Virus record (IMG/VR): IMGVR_UViG_3300000117_000106
Location: 320 to 33,095 of that record
Strand: one strand, 5' to 3'
DNA length: 32,776 bases
DNA from: a virus
The notes under the pieces were generated by a model. It saw only the letters and a program-made list of their open reading frames with translations. It had not been told where the DNA came from and made no database searches. This document shows, one piece after another, positions 1 through 7,515 of the stretch. Positions within the stretch are counted from its first letter, which is position 1; every line of letters starts with the position of its first letter. The translations under genes and the position numbers were made by a program.

Positions 1-1
1 T

Positions 2-1627
2 GCATATTACAAATTAGACAATTCAGCAGAGGATGAGAAAGGGAGTTATGATGGCGTTGAAACAGATATAGAATACAAATTTGGTCGCTTTGGTCAAGCT
101 GCGGTGTTTAATGGAACTAACTCTGTTATCACATTAGGAACAAATATATTTAAATATACTAACCTAACTGTGTCAGCGTGGATAAATCCAAATGTATCAA
201 ACACAAATGTAAAAACAATATATGGTAATACAAGCTACGTAAATGGTCAACAATTTCACGGAATTATAATTAGTGTACAAAACAATTCTAGTGCTGATAG
301 GATACTTGTGCAACATTATCCGTCTTCAACAAATGCTTATTCTGTAGAATCAATCCCTTTAGACACTTATACGCACGTTGCTGTTACTAGTACATCTTCA
401 GAAACAAAAATATATATTAACGGAAGCTTAGATTCTACGCATTCAGCTTCGTTAAGTTATAGTGCTAGTCAAACTGCAAAAGCGTCAATAGGTGCATACC
501 TTTTACACGATTATACTGGTAGCACAACTTATGACGAATTTAGCGGCAAAATTGATCAGGTTAGAATTTTTGAATCTGTTTTAAGTGCGGCAAATGTTAC
601 AAGTTTAATAGCAGAAAAACCTGAAACAGATACATCTAACTTTAAGGCGGTTTTGTATGAGGGGAATGCCTCTACTAATTATATTTCAAATGTTGGTATA
701 GATTTAGAAACTAATGGAGGATTTGTATGGACTAAATCACGCACAGATGCTTTTAATCATATGTTGTATGATTCTGTTAGGGGTGCAACTAATTATTTAG
801 CATCTAATAACACAACTCAAAACCAAACAAATGCAAATACTTTAATGTCTTTTGAAGCTAATGGTTTCTTTTTAGGTGCAAGTGATAATTCAAATTACAC
901 AAGTGGAGGAGATGGAGTTTCTTGGGTTTGGAAAGGCGGAGGAGATGCGGTTCTAAACGAAGTGGGTGATATTAATAGTCAAGTTAGTGCCAATACTGCC
1001 GCAGGGTTTAGTATTGTGAAATATAATGGAAATGGGTCAGCAGGTGCTACTATTGGACACGGACTTACTTCAATTGCCCCTCAACTAATTATAGTTAAGA
1101 GTCTGAATACTATTGGAGGTTCAGCTAAGGCTTGGACTGTCTATACAGAGATAACAGGCAACACTAAATTTTTATATTTAAACTCAACTGCTTCGGCTCA
1201 AACTTATAATTTTTGGAATAATACATCCCCAACAAGCGCTGTTTTTTCTGTTTCTTCAGATTCAAATGTAAATAGTTCTTCAGGAGAATACATCGCCTAC
1301 TGCTTCCATTCAGTTACAGGATATAGTAAGATAGGGAGTTATACAGGTGCAACTTCAGGAGTAACTGAAAATGTAGGCTTTGAGCCATCTTTTGTTTTAA
1401 TAAAAACCACTACGCAATCTAACTATTGGGGAATCTTTGATAATAAAAGACCAAGCGGAACAGGAAACAGAAGTTATATATACCCTAATACTGCCGATGA
1501 TGAAGATGTTTATGGTGGGAGTTTGTCTGGGGTAACTTTAACCTCAACAGGATTTGCCATAGACAATACAAATAGTCATATGGTTAATAAAAATGGAGAA
1601 ACTTTTTTATATATGGCATTTAAATAA
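2..1627 (+). CDS. Tail fibre / receptor-binding protein, 5'-truncated (LamG-like plus phage fibre domain)
   Basis: The frame is open from base 2, so the true start lies before the window; the first in-frame GTG (104) falls inside the domain and is not a start. The first ~190 residues read as a concanavalin/LamG-like jelly roll (KLDNSAEDEKG, FGQAAVFNG, VSAWINP, YDEFSGKIDQVRIF), a fold often used for sugar binding. The rest (GGFVWTKSR, YDSVRGATNYL, GEYIAYCFHSVTGYSKIGSY, FEPSFVLIKT, ETFLYMAF) matches a Trp/Gly-rich domain I know from many marine phage tail fibres, including a family annotated DUF7483. I infer that the protein sits at the tail tip and contacts the host surface. Its stop overlaps the next gene's start. 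The receptor cannot be told from sequence. Confidence 0.8.
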   Translation, partial: AYYKLDNSAEDEKGSYDGVETDIEYKFGRFGQAAVFNGTNSVITLGTNIFKYTNLTVSAWINPNVSNTNVKTIYGNTSYVNGQQFHGIIISVQNNSSADRILVQHYPSSTNAYSVESIPLDTYTHVAVTSTSSETKIYINGSLDSTHSASLSYSASQTAKASIGAYLLHDYTGSTTYDEFSGKIDQVRIFESVLSAANVTSLIAEKPETDTSNFKAVLYEGNASTNYISNVGIDLETNGGFVWTKSRTDAFNHMLYDSVRGATNYLASNNTTQNQTNANTLMSFEANGFFLGASDNSNYTSGGDGVSWVWKGGGDAVLNEVGDINSQVSANTAAGFSIVKYNGNGSAGATIGHGLTSIAPQLIIVKSLNTIGGSAKAWTVYTEITGNTKFLYLNSTASAQTYNFWNNTSPTSAVFSVSSDSNVNSSSGEYIAYCFHSVTGYSKIGSYTGATSGVTENVGFEPSFVLIKTTTQSNYWGIFDNKRPSGTGNRSYIYPNTADDEDVYGGSLSGVTLTSTGFAIDNTNSHMVNKNGETFLYMAFK

Positions 1628-1779
1628 TGGAAGATTTGAAAATATTCGGACTGTACGCAGCAAACCTATTTGCTTTAGCATTTAGCGTTAGCGAAATTAA
1701 CGCATACTTACAAATGTTTGTAATGGGTGCAACTTTAACATATACTATAATACAAATTTATAAAGCTTTAAAAAAATGA
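1627..1779 (+). CDS. Small membrane protein (50 aa)
   Basis: This short gene begins on the last base of the preceding fibre stop codon and ends in an ATGA overlap with the next gene, so both ends are fixed by neighbours. Residues ~5-20 (IFGLYAANLFALAF) and ~27-45 (YLQMFVMGATLTYTIIQIY) are hydrophobic, giving one or two membrane segments, followed by a basic tail (KALKK). Its position at the head of the lysis cassette suggests a holin-like or spanin-related role, but no family was recognised. Confidence 0.6.
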   Translation: MEDLKIFGLYAANLFALAFSVSEINAYLQMFVMGATLTYTIIQIYKALKK

Positions 1780-2306
1780 AACCAACTGTAACAAATATTC
1801 TAACTGACATTTCTAGTTCTAAAAAAATTGAATTAGCAAAAACCGATGATCTAAGTAAATTAATTAGTAGACTAGAAGCAACTGCCAAAGAAGCAAATTC
1901 AGCAATTAGCGACATTAGTGCTAATGGTAAAAAAGCAGAAGCTATGGCTGATCAATTTAGCGCTGCTAATGACAAATTAGAAAAGCTTGAAGAGGATTTA
2001 AAACAATTACAAGCAGATCGAGACGATGCAGAAGTAGAAGAGTCAGAAGCACAAAAAGACCTTGGTTATTTTCAAGATCTTGTAAGAATGTCTATTGATG
2101 AAGCAGACGATATTAAAATGAATTTAGACAATGGAATAGTTGATGTTGAAAATTTAATGGCAAAAATAGAACAACAAGCTAAAGAACTTGGAGTTAAACC
2201 TTCAAATATTAAAGAGTATGCAAAAGCTAAATCAAAAATATCTCAATTTGAAGATCTTATTTTAAAAATTGATTTAGAAATACGATCAGTTCCTTTTGGA
2301 ATTTAA
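1776..2306 (+). CDS. Coiled-coil protein of unknown function
   Basis: The 176-residue product is highly charged and almost entirely helical, with heptad-like stretches at ~residues 60-95 (KLEKLEEDLKQLQADRDDAE) and ~125-170. No signal peptide or membrane segment is visible. It lies between a small membrane protein and a holin-like protein, so it could be a structural accessory of the tail or a partner of the membrane proteins. No named family was recognised. Confidence 0.6.
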   Translation: MKPTVTNILTDISSSKKIELAKTDDLSKLISRLEATAKEANSAISDISANGKKAEAMADQFSAANDKLEKLEEDLKQLQADRDDAEVEESEAQKDLGYFQDLVRMSIDEADDIKMNLDNGIVDVENLMAKIEQQAKELGVKPSNIKEYAKAKSKISQFEDLILKIDLEIRSVPFGI

Positions 2307-2319
2307 AATTTTATAAAAA

Positions 2320-2709
2320 ATGAAGATGCCAACAAACGGAGTAGCAAAAGACATACGACATTTCGCAGGTAGTTTGCTAGTATTTTTTCTAGTGGTATTA
2401 ATATTGTTATATCTATCAAAATATCAAATACCAAACGAAAACGCACAAATAGTAAACACGCTAATAGGTATGATCGCAGCTAGTATTGCTATGGTTATAG
2501 CTAGTATCACCGGTAGGAATCCGGATGATCTTGACGCAGCTAAAAGAAAAATTAGTAACTTGGAGATGAAAATAGATATGCTTGTACAATCAAAAGATAT
2601 GCTAGAGGGTATGCTTATTAAAGTACAAGACGACACAATAGACCGTTTGCTTTTAAACAAAGCTATGGATTGTGATGATAAAAATTGTAAATGCAAAAAC
2701 AATGCTTAA
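2320..2709 (+). CDS. Holin-like membrane protein with coiled-coil tail
   Basis: The product has 129 residues. A strong hydrophobic segment lies at ~18-33 ([14 protein letters not shown]) and a second at ~45-62 ([20 protein letters not shown]). A helical, charged region follows (~72-108), and the end is Cys-rich ([11 protein letters not shown]). Two membrane helices plus a cytoplasmic coiled coil beside a peptidase and a second holin fits a lysis role. The start at 2320 (MKMPTN) is used; 2326 is an alternative. The end overlaps the peptidase gene by 8 bases. Holin function is inferred from topology and neighbours. Confidence 0.55.
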   Translation: MKMPTNGVAKDIRHFAGSLLVFFLVVLILLYLSKYQIPNENAQIVNTLIGMIAASIAMVIASITGRNPDDLDAAKRKISNLEMKIDMLVQSKDMLEGMLIKVQDDTIDRLLLNKAMDCDDKNCKCKNNA

Positions 2710-3058
2710 ACATTTTACATATGAAGAATTTGATTCGCCTGACGTACCCGGTAGCGGTGAGTATATGGACGATGATTTTCTTTCAATGCTCGACAACGCA
2801 CGTGACCTTGCAGGGATTCCCTTTAAAATCAATTCCGGATGGAGGACAATTGAACACAATAGAGAGGTTGGAGGAAAACCGAATTCATCGCATATTGTTG
2901 GAAAAGCGGTGGACATCGCTATACGAAACTCAAGAGAAAGATGGATTATACTTGAATCCTTACTACACGTTGGGTTTACAAGAATCGGTATTGGTAATAC
3001 CTTTATACACGTCGACTCTGACGACGTCAAAGATCCCGAAGTAATTTGGACATACTAA
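2702..3058 (+). CDS. Peptidase M15-type endolysin / L,D- or D,D-carboxypeptidase
   Basis: This is a peptidoglycan peptidase of the M15 zinc family. Visible signature residues in the 118-aa protein are SGWRT (45-49), SSH (62-64) followed by an Asp at 71 in GKAVDIA, and IHVD (102-105). These give the His-Asp-His zinc ligands of the family (H64, D71, H103). There is no signal peptide, so export would depend on a holin. ATG 2702 is chosen: an upstream ATG at 2672 would add ten residues and overlap the previous gene by 38 bases. The 3TM holin follows 3 bases downstream, giving an endolysin/holin pair. Confidence 0.85.
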   Translation: MLKHFTYEEFDSPDVPGSGEYMDDDFLSMLDNARDLAGIPFKINSGWRTIEHNREVGGKPNSSHIVGKAVDIAIRNSRERWIILESLLHVGFTRIGIGNTFIHVDSDDVKDPEVIWTY

Positions 3059-3061
3059 AAT

Positions 3062-3436
3062 ATGTTAAAAGCTTTACTTAGCTTACTAAAAGGTAACAAA
3101 GGTCAATCTGCTATTGGTGGATTGGCTCTTGATATTAGGCAAGCTATAAAAGGGAAAGAACTAGATCCAAATCAAATATTAGAAATTCAAGCTAAAATAA
3201 ATGAAATTGAAGCACAACACAGGAGTATATTTGTTAGTGGGTGGCGCCCTTCCGTTGGTTGGGTATGCAGTCTTGCATTTGCTTATCACTTTGTTGCCTT
3301 TCCAATTATTAGAACTTTGTATCCGGATGTTGACTTTCCGAAACTCGATACTGAGCCATTATTTACAGTTTTAATGGGTATGCTAGGACTAGGAGGTTTA
3401 AGAACATACGAAAAGCTAAAGGGTAAGACAGGGTAG
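3062..3436 (+). CDS. 3TM holin (GTA_holin_3TM-like)
   Basis: The 124-residue protein has an N-terminal charged helical part, then HRSIFVSGWRPSVGWVCSLA at ~53-72. It continues into hydrophobic segments (~67-86) and PLFTVLMGMLGLGGLRTYEK (~99-118). The RS-x-FVSGWRP-x-VGW signature followed by membrane helices and GLxGLRTYEKLKG is the hallmark of the holin family first named from gene transfer agents (PF11351). It would make the inner-membrane lesion that releases the upstream peptidase. It is the last gene before a 178-base regulatory gap. Confidence 0.8.
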   Translation: MLKALLSLLKGNKGQSAIGGLALDIRQAIKGKELDPNQILEIQAKINEIEAQHRSIFVSGWRPSVGWVCSLAFAYHFVAFPIIRTLYPDVDFPKLDTEPLFTVLMGMLGLGGLRTYEKLKGKTG

Positions 3437-3614
3437 TATAAGCTATTTTAAGCAACTCTAAGAGACTTTTATCATCTGTTTAGTATAAATACTTATCTTT
3501 ACATTTAAACGCTCTTAAAAAGCTAATTTAAAAAGGTTTGCGTTATATGTATACAAATAGTATGTATTATACTAGTATGTATACTAAGTGTATTAATATA
3601 TATATATATAATAT
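3437..3614 (+). promoter_or_regulatory. Regulatory gap with promoter-like box and palindromic operator-like sites
   Basis: No gene is visible here. A Bacteroidota-type -7 box (TATCTTTA, 3494-3501) is overlapped on its upstream edge by the palindrome AGTAT-AA-ATACT (3482-3493). The same half-sites recur as AGTAT-N5-ATACT (3559-3573) and, directly abutting, AGTAT-GT-ATACT (3574-3585); TGTATACA lies at 3548-3555. A loose inverted repeat (AGCTATTTTAAG at 3441-3452, CTTAAAAAGCT at 3514-3524) flanks the box. No clear TTTG element sits at the usual distance, so promoter strength is uncertain. It likely controls the operon starting at 3615. Confidence 0.5.
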
Positions 3615-3863
3615 ATGCAAGAAATATTAAATGAGATGATACGAGAACAAGTAGACAAAATTATGTCCTACAAAAGTGTGTCAGATTCAAAAAAAGTTGA
3701 TAGATTGCTAGAGTTAAATTCTAACCAATATACAAAACTAGGCATCGACTCTACTAAGACTCAAAAAAGTAAAGTCAAAGCTACAAGTAAGTATATCTTT
3801 AGAGCAATTAAAAAACTAGATGAATCGTTTGGTAGACTTTTGTTAATAGATGCCCAGAACTAG
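3615..3863 (+). CDS. Hypothetical protein, first gene of the early operon
   Basis: An 82-residue, basic, helical protein with no recognised domain; the body is rich in Lys, Ser and Asp (VSDSKKVDRLLELNSNQYTK). It follows directly after the palindromic sites and overlaps the NinG-like gene by 14 bases, so the two are probably co-translated. A small DNA- or protein-binding role in early infection is possible but unsupported by any motif. Confidence 0.55.
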   Translation: MQEILNEMIREQVDKIMSYKSVSDSKKVDRLLELNSNQYTKLGIDSTKTQKSKVKATSKYIFRAIKKLDESFGRLLLIDAQN

Positions 3864-4239
3864 GACAAGGAAAAGTATTGTAAGGGGGTTAGATAAGATC
3901 TTTAGCCAATATATCCGTATGCGTAAAAGTAAAAACGGCATTTCGGAGTGCTATACTTGTGGTAAAAAAGATCATTGGCGTAATCTACAATGCGGACACT
4001 TTATGAGTCGTAAGCATTACTCTACAAGATGGGACGAGACCAATTGTCAAGTCCAATGTTACGCTTGTAACGTTACTCGATACGGAGAGCAATTTAGATT
4101 TGGCATAAGACTTAATAACGATTATGGAGACGGAACGGCAGAAAGCCTAGAAAGTCAATGCCGTAATATTGTCAAGTTTTCCAACCCGGATTTGCTAGAA
4201 CAAATCGAATATTACAAAAACTTAGTAAAGCAATTCTAA
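3850..4239 (+). CDS. ninG: NinG/Rap-like recombination protein
   Basis: NinG (Rap) of lambdoid phages is a small, metal-containing nuclease-like protein that promotes recombination and acts on Holliday-type junctions. The 129-residue product shows the family pattern: LDKIFSQYIRMR (14-25), a CYTCGKKDHW zinc knuckle (C34, C37), LQCGHFMSRKHYSTRWDETN (46-65) and CQVQCYACN (C66, C70, C73). These Cys/His clusters form an HNH-like metal core. It shares an overlap with the upstream small gene and precedes the helicase group, consistent with a recombination/replication role. The length is below the ~200 aa of lambda NinG. Confidence 0.8.
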   Translation: MPRTRTRKSIVRGLDKIFSQYIRMRKSKNGISECYTCGKKDHWRNLQCGHFMSRKHYSTRWDETNCQVQCYACNVTRYGEQFRFGIRLNNDYGDGTAESLESQCRNIVKFSNPDLLEQIEYYKNLVKQF

Positions 4240-4296
4240 AATTATTAACAGTTTTTTTATAACTTAGCCTTATATTAATTTTTTAAATTTTTTTTT
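4240..4296 (+). promoter_or_regulatory. Candidate promoter ahead of the helicase operon
   Basis: A 57-base AT-rich gap contains TATATTAA (4271-4278), fitting the TAnnTTTG -7 box partly. The upstream element is not a clean TTTG; ATTATTAAC (4241-4249) resembles TTGTTGATAA of the two better promoters. A T-rich tract lies directly before ATG 4297. Confidence 0.35.
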
Positions 4297-4695
4297 ATGA
4301 AAGGAACTATTAAAACTGTTACGAAAACCGGTGTGCTAGAAAAACTACACATATTAGCGGTTGAGTTTAATCACACACAAGGCGAAAAGATTAACTTCTA
4401 TTCTACTAAAGACCTTGACGACCCTACTTGTGTATACAAAGTGGGAAATGAAATTACCTATATTGTAAAACCTAATGGTAATGGAAAGCTAGTAAACGAA
4501 AATGGAACTAGTTATGCTAAACCGGAGTATTCTAAACCTAGTGGAGGCAGACCGGCTACGACTAACGATAGCATCTTACTACAAGTATGCTATAAAGAAA
4601 ATATGTCGGCTTTTGCTAAAGAGAATCGCTCTGAGGTTATGAGTAATACGATGGAAGATTTTAATGAATTAAGAAACTTTTTAAATAATTTGTAA
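4297..4695 (+). CDS. Hypothetical protein, possible OB-fold nucleic-acid binder
   Basis: The 132-residue product opens with alternating beta-strand-like segments (KGTIKTVTKTG, HILAVEFNH, KINFYSTKD, NEITYIVKPNG) resembling a small OB barrel. A Gly/Pro/Ser linker (~78-90, KPSGGRPATT) and a helical C-terminal part (DSILLQVCYKENMSAFAKEN) follow. Its stop overlaps the start of the next gene (TAATG), whose product ends in an SSB-like acidic tip, and the helicase follows. I infer a single-strand DNA-binding accessory to replication; there is no diagnostic motif. Confidence 0.5.
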   Translation: MKGTIKTVTKTGVLEKLHILAVEFNHTQGEKINFYSTKDLDDPTCVYKVGNEITYIVKPNGNGKLVNENGTSYAKPEYSKPSGGRPATTNDSILLQVCYKENMSAFAKENRSEVMSNTMEDFNELRNFLNNL

Positions 4696-5000
4696 TGGGA
4701 TTCGAGAAAAAAAAGAGTGACCAAAAGTTTATGCCTTCTCTTTGTAAAGAAGGGTCGCAAGATTGGATTGTGATTGAGCGTGCTTTTAAGCTAGAAGAAA
4801 TGATAAGACATTTAGAAAGCTTGAGAGTAAACGGAGAGAAAGATCCGGATCAATGGGTTAATACACAAATTAAAAGGGCGATGAACGATTCGTCTAAGGT
4901 GTATGAAAGCTTGAATACTTTTAAGCCGGATAAGTCTAAGGTATCTGCTAAAGAGCATATGCCCGACAGAGAAGAGGTGAGCGACGATTTGCCTTACTAA
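4695..5000 (+). CDS. Hypothetical protein with SSB-like acidic C-terminal tip
   Basis: A 101-residue, mostly helical protein with a central basic/acidic helix (EEMIRHLESLR, WVNTQIKRAMND) and a disordered charged tail. It ends EEVSDDLPY. Bacterial SSB proteins end with a tip of the form DDDLPF that docks replication partners, so this ending is suggestive. It overlaps both neighbours by one base (TAATG junctions), between a putative OB-fold protein and the helicase. A helicase-loading or SSB-like partner role is inference only. Confidence 0.5.
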   Translation: MGFEKKKSDQKFMPSLCKEGSQDWIVIERAFKLEEMIRHLESLRVNGEKDPDQWVNTQIKRAMNDSSKVYESLNTFKPDKSKVSAKEHMPDREEVSDDLPY

Positions 5001-5911
5001 TGATTATTGAGTATAATGACCATCTAAAGTATTTAGAGGACATTAGATCCGGCAAACTTAAAACCGGTTCTAAACTAGGTGTGGAGGCTTTTGACGAACA
5101 TTTTCGTTTTAAGCCTTCTAACTTTAATATAATACTTGGTCACGCTAACGTTGGGAAAACGTCTATTGCGTTATACTTAATGCTTTTGTATTCCGTATTG
5201 CACAAAAAAAGATGGCTAGTGTATTCTAGCGAGAATGAACCTTACACTCTTATTAGAAAACTAATGGAATTTCTAGAGCAATTGCCTATAAATAAAATTA
5301 GCGATGAAGGGTTTAAGCGGTCTAGTGAATTTATAAACACATATTTTAAGTTTATTGATACTGCTAAGATGTACACCTACCGTGAGATTATTACTCTAGC
5401 AACTGTCGTAAAAGACGCTTGGGATTATGACGGTCTTTTTGTAGATCCTTATAACTCTTTGAAGAAAGATGTAGACTTACTAAGATCTGTCGGAGGTCAC
5501 GAGTACGACTATCAAGCTTGTACGGAGTTTAGGATATTTTGTAAAAAGTATAATATAACTACTTGGCTTAATACACACGCTAATACGGAGGCACTACGAA
5601 AAACGCATAATAACTTTCACGAGTTTGCCGGGCATCCTATTCCTCCTATGGCTAGTGACGTAGAGGGAGGTGGTAAATTCGTAAACCGTGCGGATGATTT
5701 TATGGTTATACACCGTTATGTACAACACCCTACTGACTATATGTATTCTCATTTGCACATTAGGAAAGTAAAAGAGATAGAGACAGGAGGTCGCCCTACG
5801 TCTTTAGATAACCCTCTAAGGCTTCAATCTGTTATAAATAACGTAGGATATACACTAGGTGGAGATAACTTGTTAGAAGCCGTTAAAACGCCCGGAGGTT
5901 TGCCCTTTTGA
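5000..5911 (+). CDS. DnaB/RecA-superfamily replicative helicase-like ATPase
   Basis: The 303-residue protein has a RecA-type ATPase core. The Walker A motif is GHANVGKT (47-54), with a catalytic-acid region SSENE (76-80), Walker B in YDGLFVDPYNS (143-153), and a sensor-like NTHAN (~192-196). The GSKLGVEAFDEHF lead-in is typical of DnaB/Twinkle/RadA-like ATPases. There is no primase domain, unlike T7 gp4. It probably unwinds the phage DNA using host polymerase and primase, since no polymerase is visible. The C-terminus ends GGLPF, again like an SSB-type tip. It belongs to the operon starting at 4297. Confidence 0.75.
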   Translation: MIIEYNDHLKYLEDIRSGKLKTGSKLGVEAFDEHFRFKPSNFNIILGHANVGKTSIALYLMLLYSVLHKKRWLVYSSENEPYTLIRKLMEFLEQLPINKISDEGFKRSSEFINTYFKFIDTAKMYTYREIITLATVVKDAWDYDGLFVDPYNSLKKDVDLLRSVGGHEYDYQACTEFRIFCKKYNITTWLNTHANTEALRKTHNNFHEFAGHPIPPMASDVEGGGKFVNRADDFMVIHRYVQHPTDYMYSHLHIRKVKEIETGGRPTSLDNPLRLQSVINNVGYTLGGDNLLEAVKTPGGLPF

Positions 5912-5941
5912 AATAATTGCCTAACTTAGAGAAAAAAAAGG

Positions 5942-6112
5942 ATGGCATTTGACTTTCAATTTATACCGTTGTACGGCATTTCTCTAGGTGCATTATACTA
6001 CAATCCAAATTTAGAGCCGGATCAAGAAAATGTTTCTGAGGAAGATATGTACCATCAACTTACAATTATGTTTGTTTTATTTGGAATACACATTACTTGG
6101 TGGAGGTACTAA
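5942..6112 (+). CDS. Small hypothetical protein (56 aa)
   Basis: An ATG at 5942, preceded by an A-rich AAAAAAAAGG leader, opens a 56-codon frame filling the gap after the helicase. The sequence has aromatic, hydrophobic ends (FIPLYGISLGALYYNP; MFVLFGIHITWWRY) around an acidic centre (EPDQENVSEED), suggesting membrane contact. Its last 16 bases overlap the sigma-like gene. No family was recognised. Confidence 0.55.
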   Translation: MAFDFQFIPLYGISLGALYYNPNLEPDQENVSEEDMYHQLTIMFVLFGIHITWWRY

Positions 6113-6720
6113 AACTATTATATCAAAAACATAAATTATGGATACGACATTTAAGATCTTTAGGTTGTGCGGAAGATATATGCGAAGACATAATACAAGA
6201 GATGTATATTAAAATTCATACATATTTAAAAAAAACCGGCAACTCAATATTGTATCAAAATAACGAGATCAATATCTATTTTGTCTATTTGACTTTAAGG
6301 AGTATGTATTATGATTATTGCAGACGTTTAAAAAAATATAAGATTGTAGAGTTTAAAGATTGGATGCTAGACGAACAAGCTGCGTCAGGAGAAGATGAAT
6401 TTATAGAAGAAGTTTTTGGCGAAAAGGTCGAGGACATTTATGACAAAAGCAAAACAATTGAGGAGTGGTACAACGATGAATTGTATTTAAGTTTGCTAGA
6501 TGAAACAGACATAAAAGAACAAAATTACACAAAGAAAGATCTTGAACGTTATTATTTAAGACGAATATTCAAAGAGGTTTTTTATGATAAGACGGCATTG
6601 TCTAAATTATCAAAAGAGACTAAGATCACATATTGGAGTTTGCGCAATACCATAAACATTATTAAAAAACAAATAAAGAAAATATATGAAACTAGGAAAC
6701 ATACTAGCGACGATCTTTAA
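6097..6720 (+). CDS. Sigma-70-like (ECF-type) RNA polymerase sigma factor
   Basis: The 207-residue product has a region-2-like N-terminal half. LWIRHLRSLGCAEDICEDII (14-33) followed by QEMYIKIHTYL copies the helix that ends in the AEDLVQETF motif of ECF sigma factors; FVYLTLRSMYYDYCRRLKK resembles the next sigma2 helix. An acidic linker (~85-125) leads to a C-terminal helix-turn-helix-like stretch (LSKLSKETKITYWSLRNTIN), as in sigma4. It could redirect host RNA polymerase to phage promoters such as those at 7458 and 15434. No ATG exists near the conserved start; TTG 6097 or GTG 6100 must initiate, overlapping the previous gene. Confidence 0.65.
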   Translation: MVEVLKLLYQKHKLWIRHLRSLGCAEDICEDIIQEMYIKIHTYLKKTGNSILYQNNEINIYFVYLTLRSMYYDYCRRLKKYKIVEFKDWMLDEQAASGEDEFIEEVFGEKVEDIYDKSKTIEEWYNDELYLSLLDETDIKEQNYTKKDLERYYLRRIFKEVFYDKTALSKLSKETKITYWSLRNTINIIKKQIKKIYETRKHTSDDL

Positions 6721-6841
6721 ATACACCGGGATTAAATGGCTAGTCAAAAAAATTGTAATAGATCTACTTGGTTATGAATCTTGTGGATGCGACGAAAGAC
6801 AAAAAAAACTTAACGACATAGAAATAGATTTATGGAACTAG
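6686..6841 (+). CDS. Small CGC-motif protein (51 aa)
   Basis: This 51-codon gene starts inside the end of the sigma-like gene and ends 10 bases into the next gene, a typical phage overlap chain. It has an amphipathic N-terminal half (ILATIFKYTGIKWLVKKIVI) and the motif CGCDERQKKLN at ~33-43. I recognise similar CGC-x-x-R-x-x-x-LN small proteins in Bacteroidota phages, of unknown function. The two cysteines could bind metal. Confidence 0.6.
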   Translation: MKLGNILATIFKYTGIKWLVKKIVIDLLGYESCGCDERQKKLNDIEIDLWN

Positions 6842-7038
6842 CAGACGTACAATGGTGGTATGAATTTAAAAAACGATACAATGGAACAAAACTTGATGGA
6901 TCCGATTTTAACATTTTATGCGAGTTACACGCTAAGTATTTTAAGCATTCTTTTTATAAACCGTGTAGTTGTAATGGGGGAAAGGTTATTAAAGAGTGGG
7001 CGCAACAACTAGACGATAAGTTTAAAATCTACAAATGA
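6832..7038 (+). CDS. Hypothetical protein with CSC motif (68 aa)
   Basis: A 68-residue protein with an aromatic N-terminus (VQWWYEFKKRYNG) and a compact PCSCNGGKVIKEW segment (~44-56) that may bind metal. It is tightly packed: it overlaps the preceding gene by 10 bases and the next by 4 (ATGA). It resembles other small phage proteins of unknown function that end with a CxCxGG turn. Confidence 0.6.
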   Translation: MELADVQWWYEFKKRYNGTKLDGSDFNILCELHAKYFKHSFYKPCSCNGGKVIKEWAQQLDDKFKIYK

Positions 7039-7454
7039 ATATTAGCGAAGTTCATAAATGGGAACAAGCCATAGTACACGTGCTTAATTTTGACGATTGG
7101 GAACTAGAGTGGTGTGGTGGCAATTATGAACATTATGACGCTAAAGGCAAAACGCCAAAAGGGTTTGATTGTGTAATTGAGATGAAGTTTCGACAAAAGT
7201 ATTACGAAACTAAAATGCTAGAGAAATACAAATACGACCAATTAATGAGTATGCCTAAAGACATAGTCAAGTTATATTTTGTAAACGACACAAAAGCAAA
7301 CTATATGTTTTGGCTAAACAATATGTCTATGCCAAAAGTATCTTCATTGTATTGTCCGGACACTACGTTATGGACTAAGCAACGCAAAGACAAAGACGTT
7401 TATTTGCTAGAAGAATCCCAATCTACAATTACCAATTACAACGTATCTTATTAA
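7035..7454 (+). CDS. Putative PD-(D/E)XK-type nuclease
   Basis: The 139-residue product contains GFDCVIEMKFRQKY (~43-56), giving a D-x3-E-x-K pattern on a predicted beta hairpin. A helix carrying lysines (TKMLEKYKYDQLM) and a later strand (DIVKLYFVNDTK) follow. This arrangement fits the core of PD-(D/E)XK nucleases such as phage resolvases. It closes the first replication operon, 61 bases before the next start and promoter. The assignment rests on one motif and is tentative; a structure-based search would decide. Confidence 0.45.
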   Translation: MNISEVHKWEQAIVHVLNFDDWELEWCGGNYEHYDAKGKTPKGFDCVIEMKFRQKYYETKMLEKYKYDQLMSMPKDIVKLYFVNDTKANYMFWLNNMSMPKVSSLYCPDTTLWTKQRKDKDVYLLEESQSTITNYNVSY

Positions 7455-7457
7455 AAT

Positions 7458-7515
7458 TTTGTTGATAAGTATTTTTTTCGTATCTTTAAGTATTGTTTAA
7501 CTAAAACTTAAAAAT
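7458..7515 (+). promoter_or_regulatory. Bacteroidota-type promoter and leader (copy 1)
   Basis: TTTG (7458-7461), a 19-base spacer and TATCTTTA (7481-7488) match the known Bacteroidota promoter layout. AGTATTGTTTAA (7489-7500) and TAAAAC follow before ATG 7516. The same -33 region (TTTGTTGATAA), leader word and 27-base distance to the ATG recur at 15434-15492. Confidence 0.75.

Noticed and set aside
104-106. GTG as the start of the first gene
   Set aside because: The frame is open from base 2 and the LamG-like domain begins before 104, so this is an internal codon of a truncated gene.
2672-2701. Upstream ATG for the M15 peptidase
   Set aside because: It would overlap the membrane-protein gene by 38 bases and add ten residues outside the family pattern; ATG 2702 fits better.
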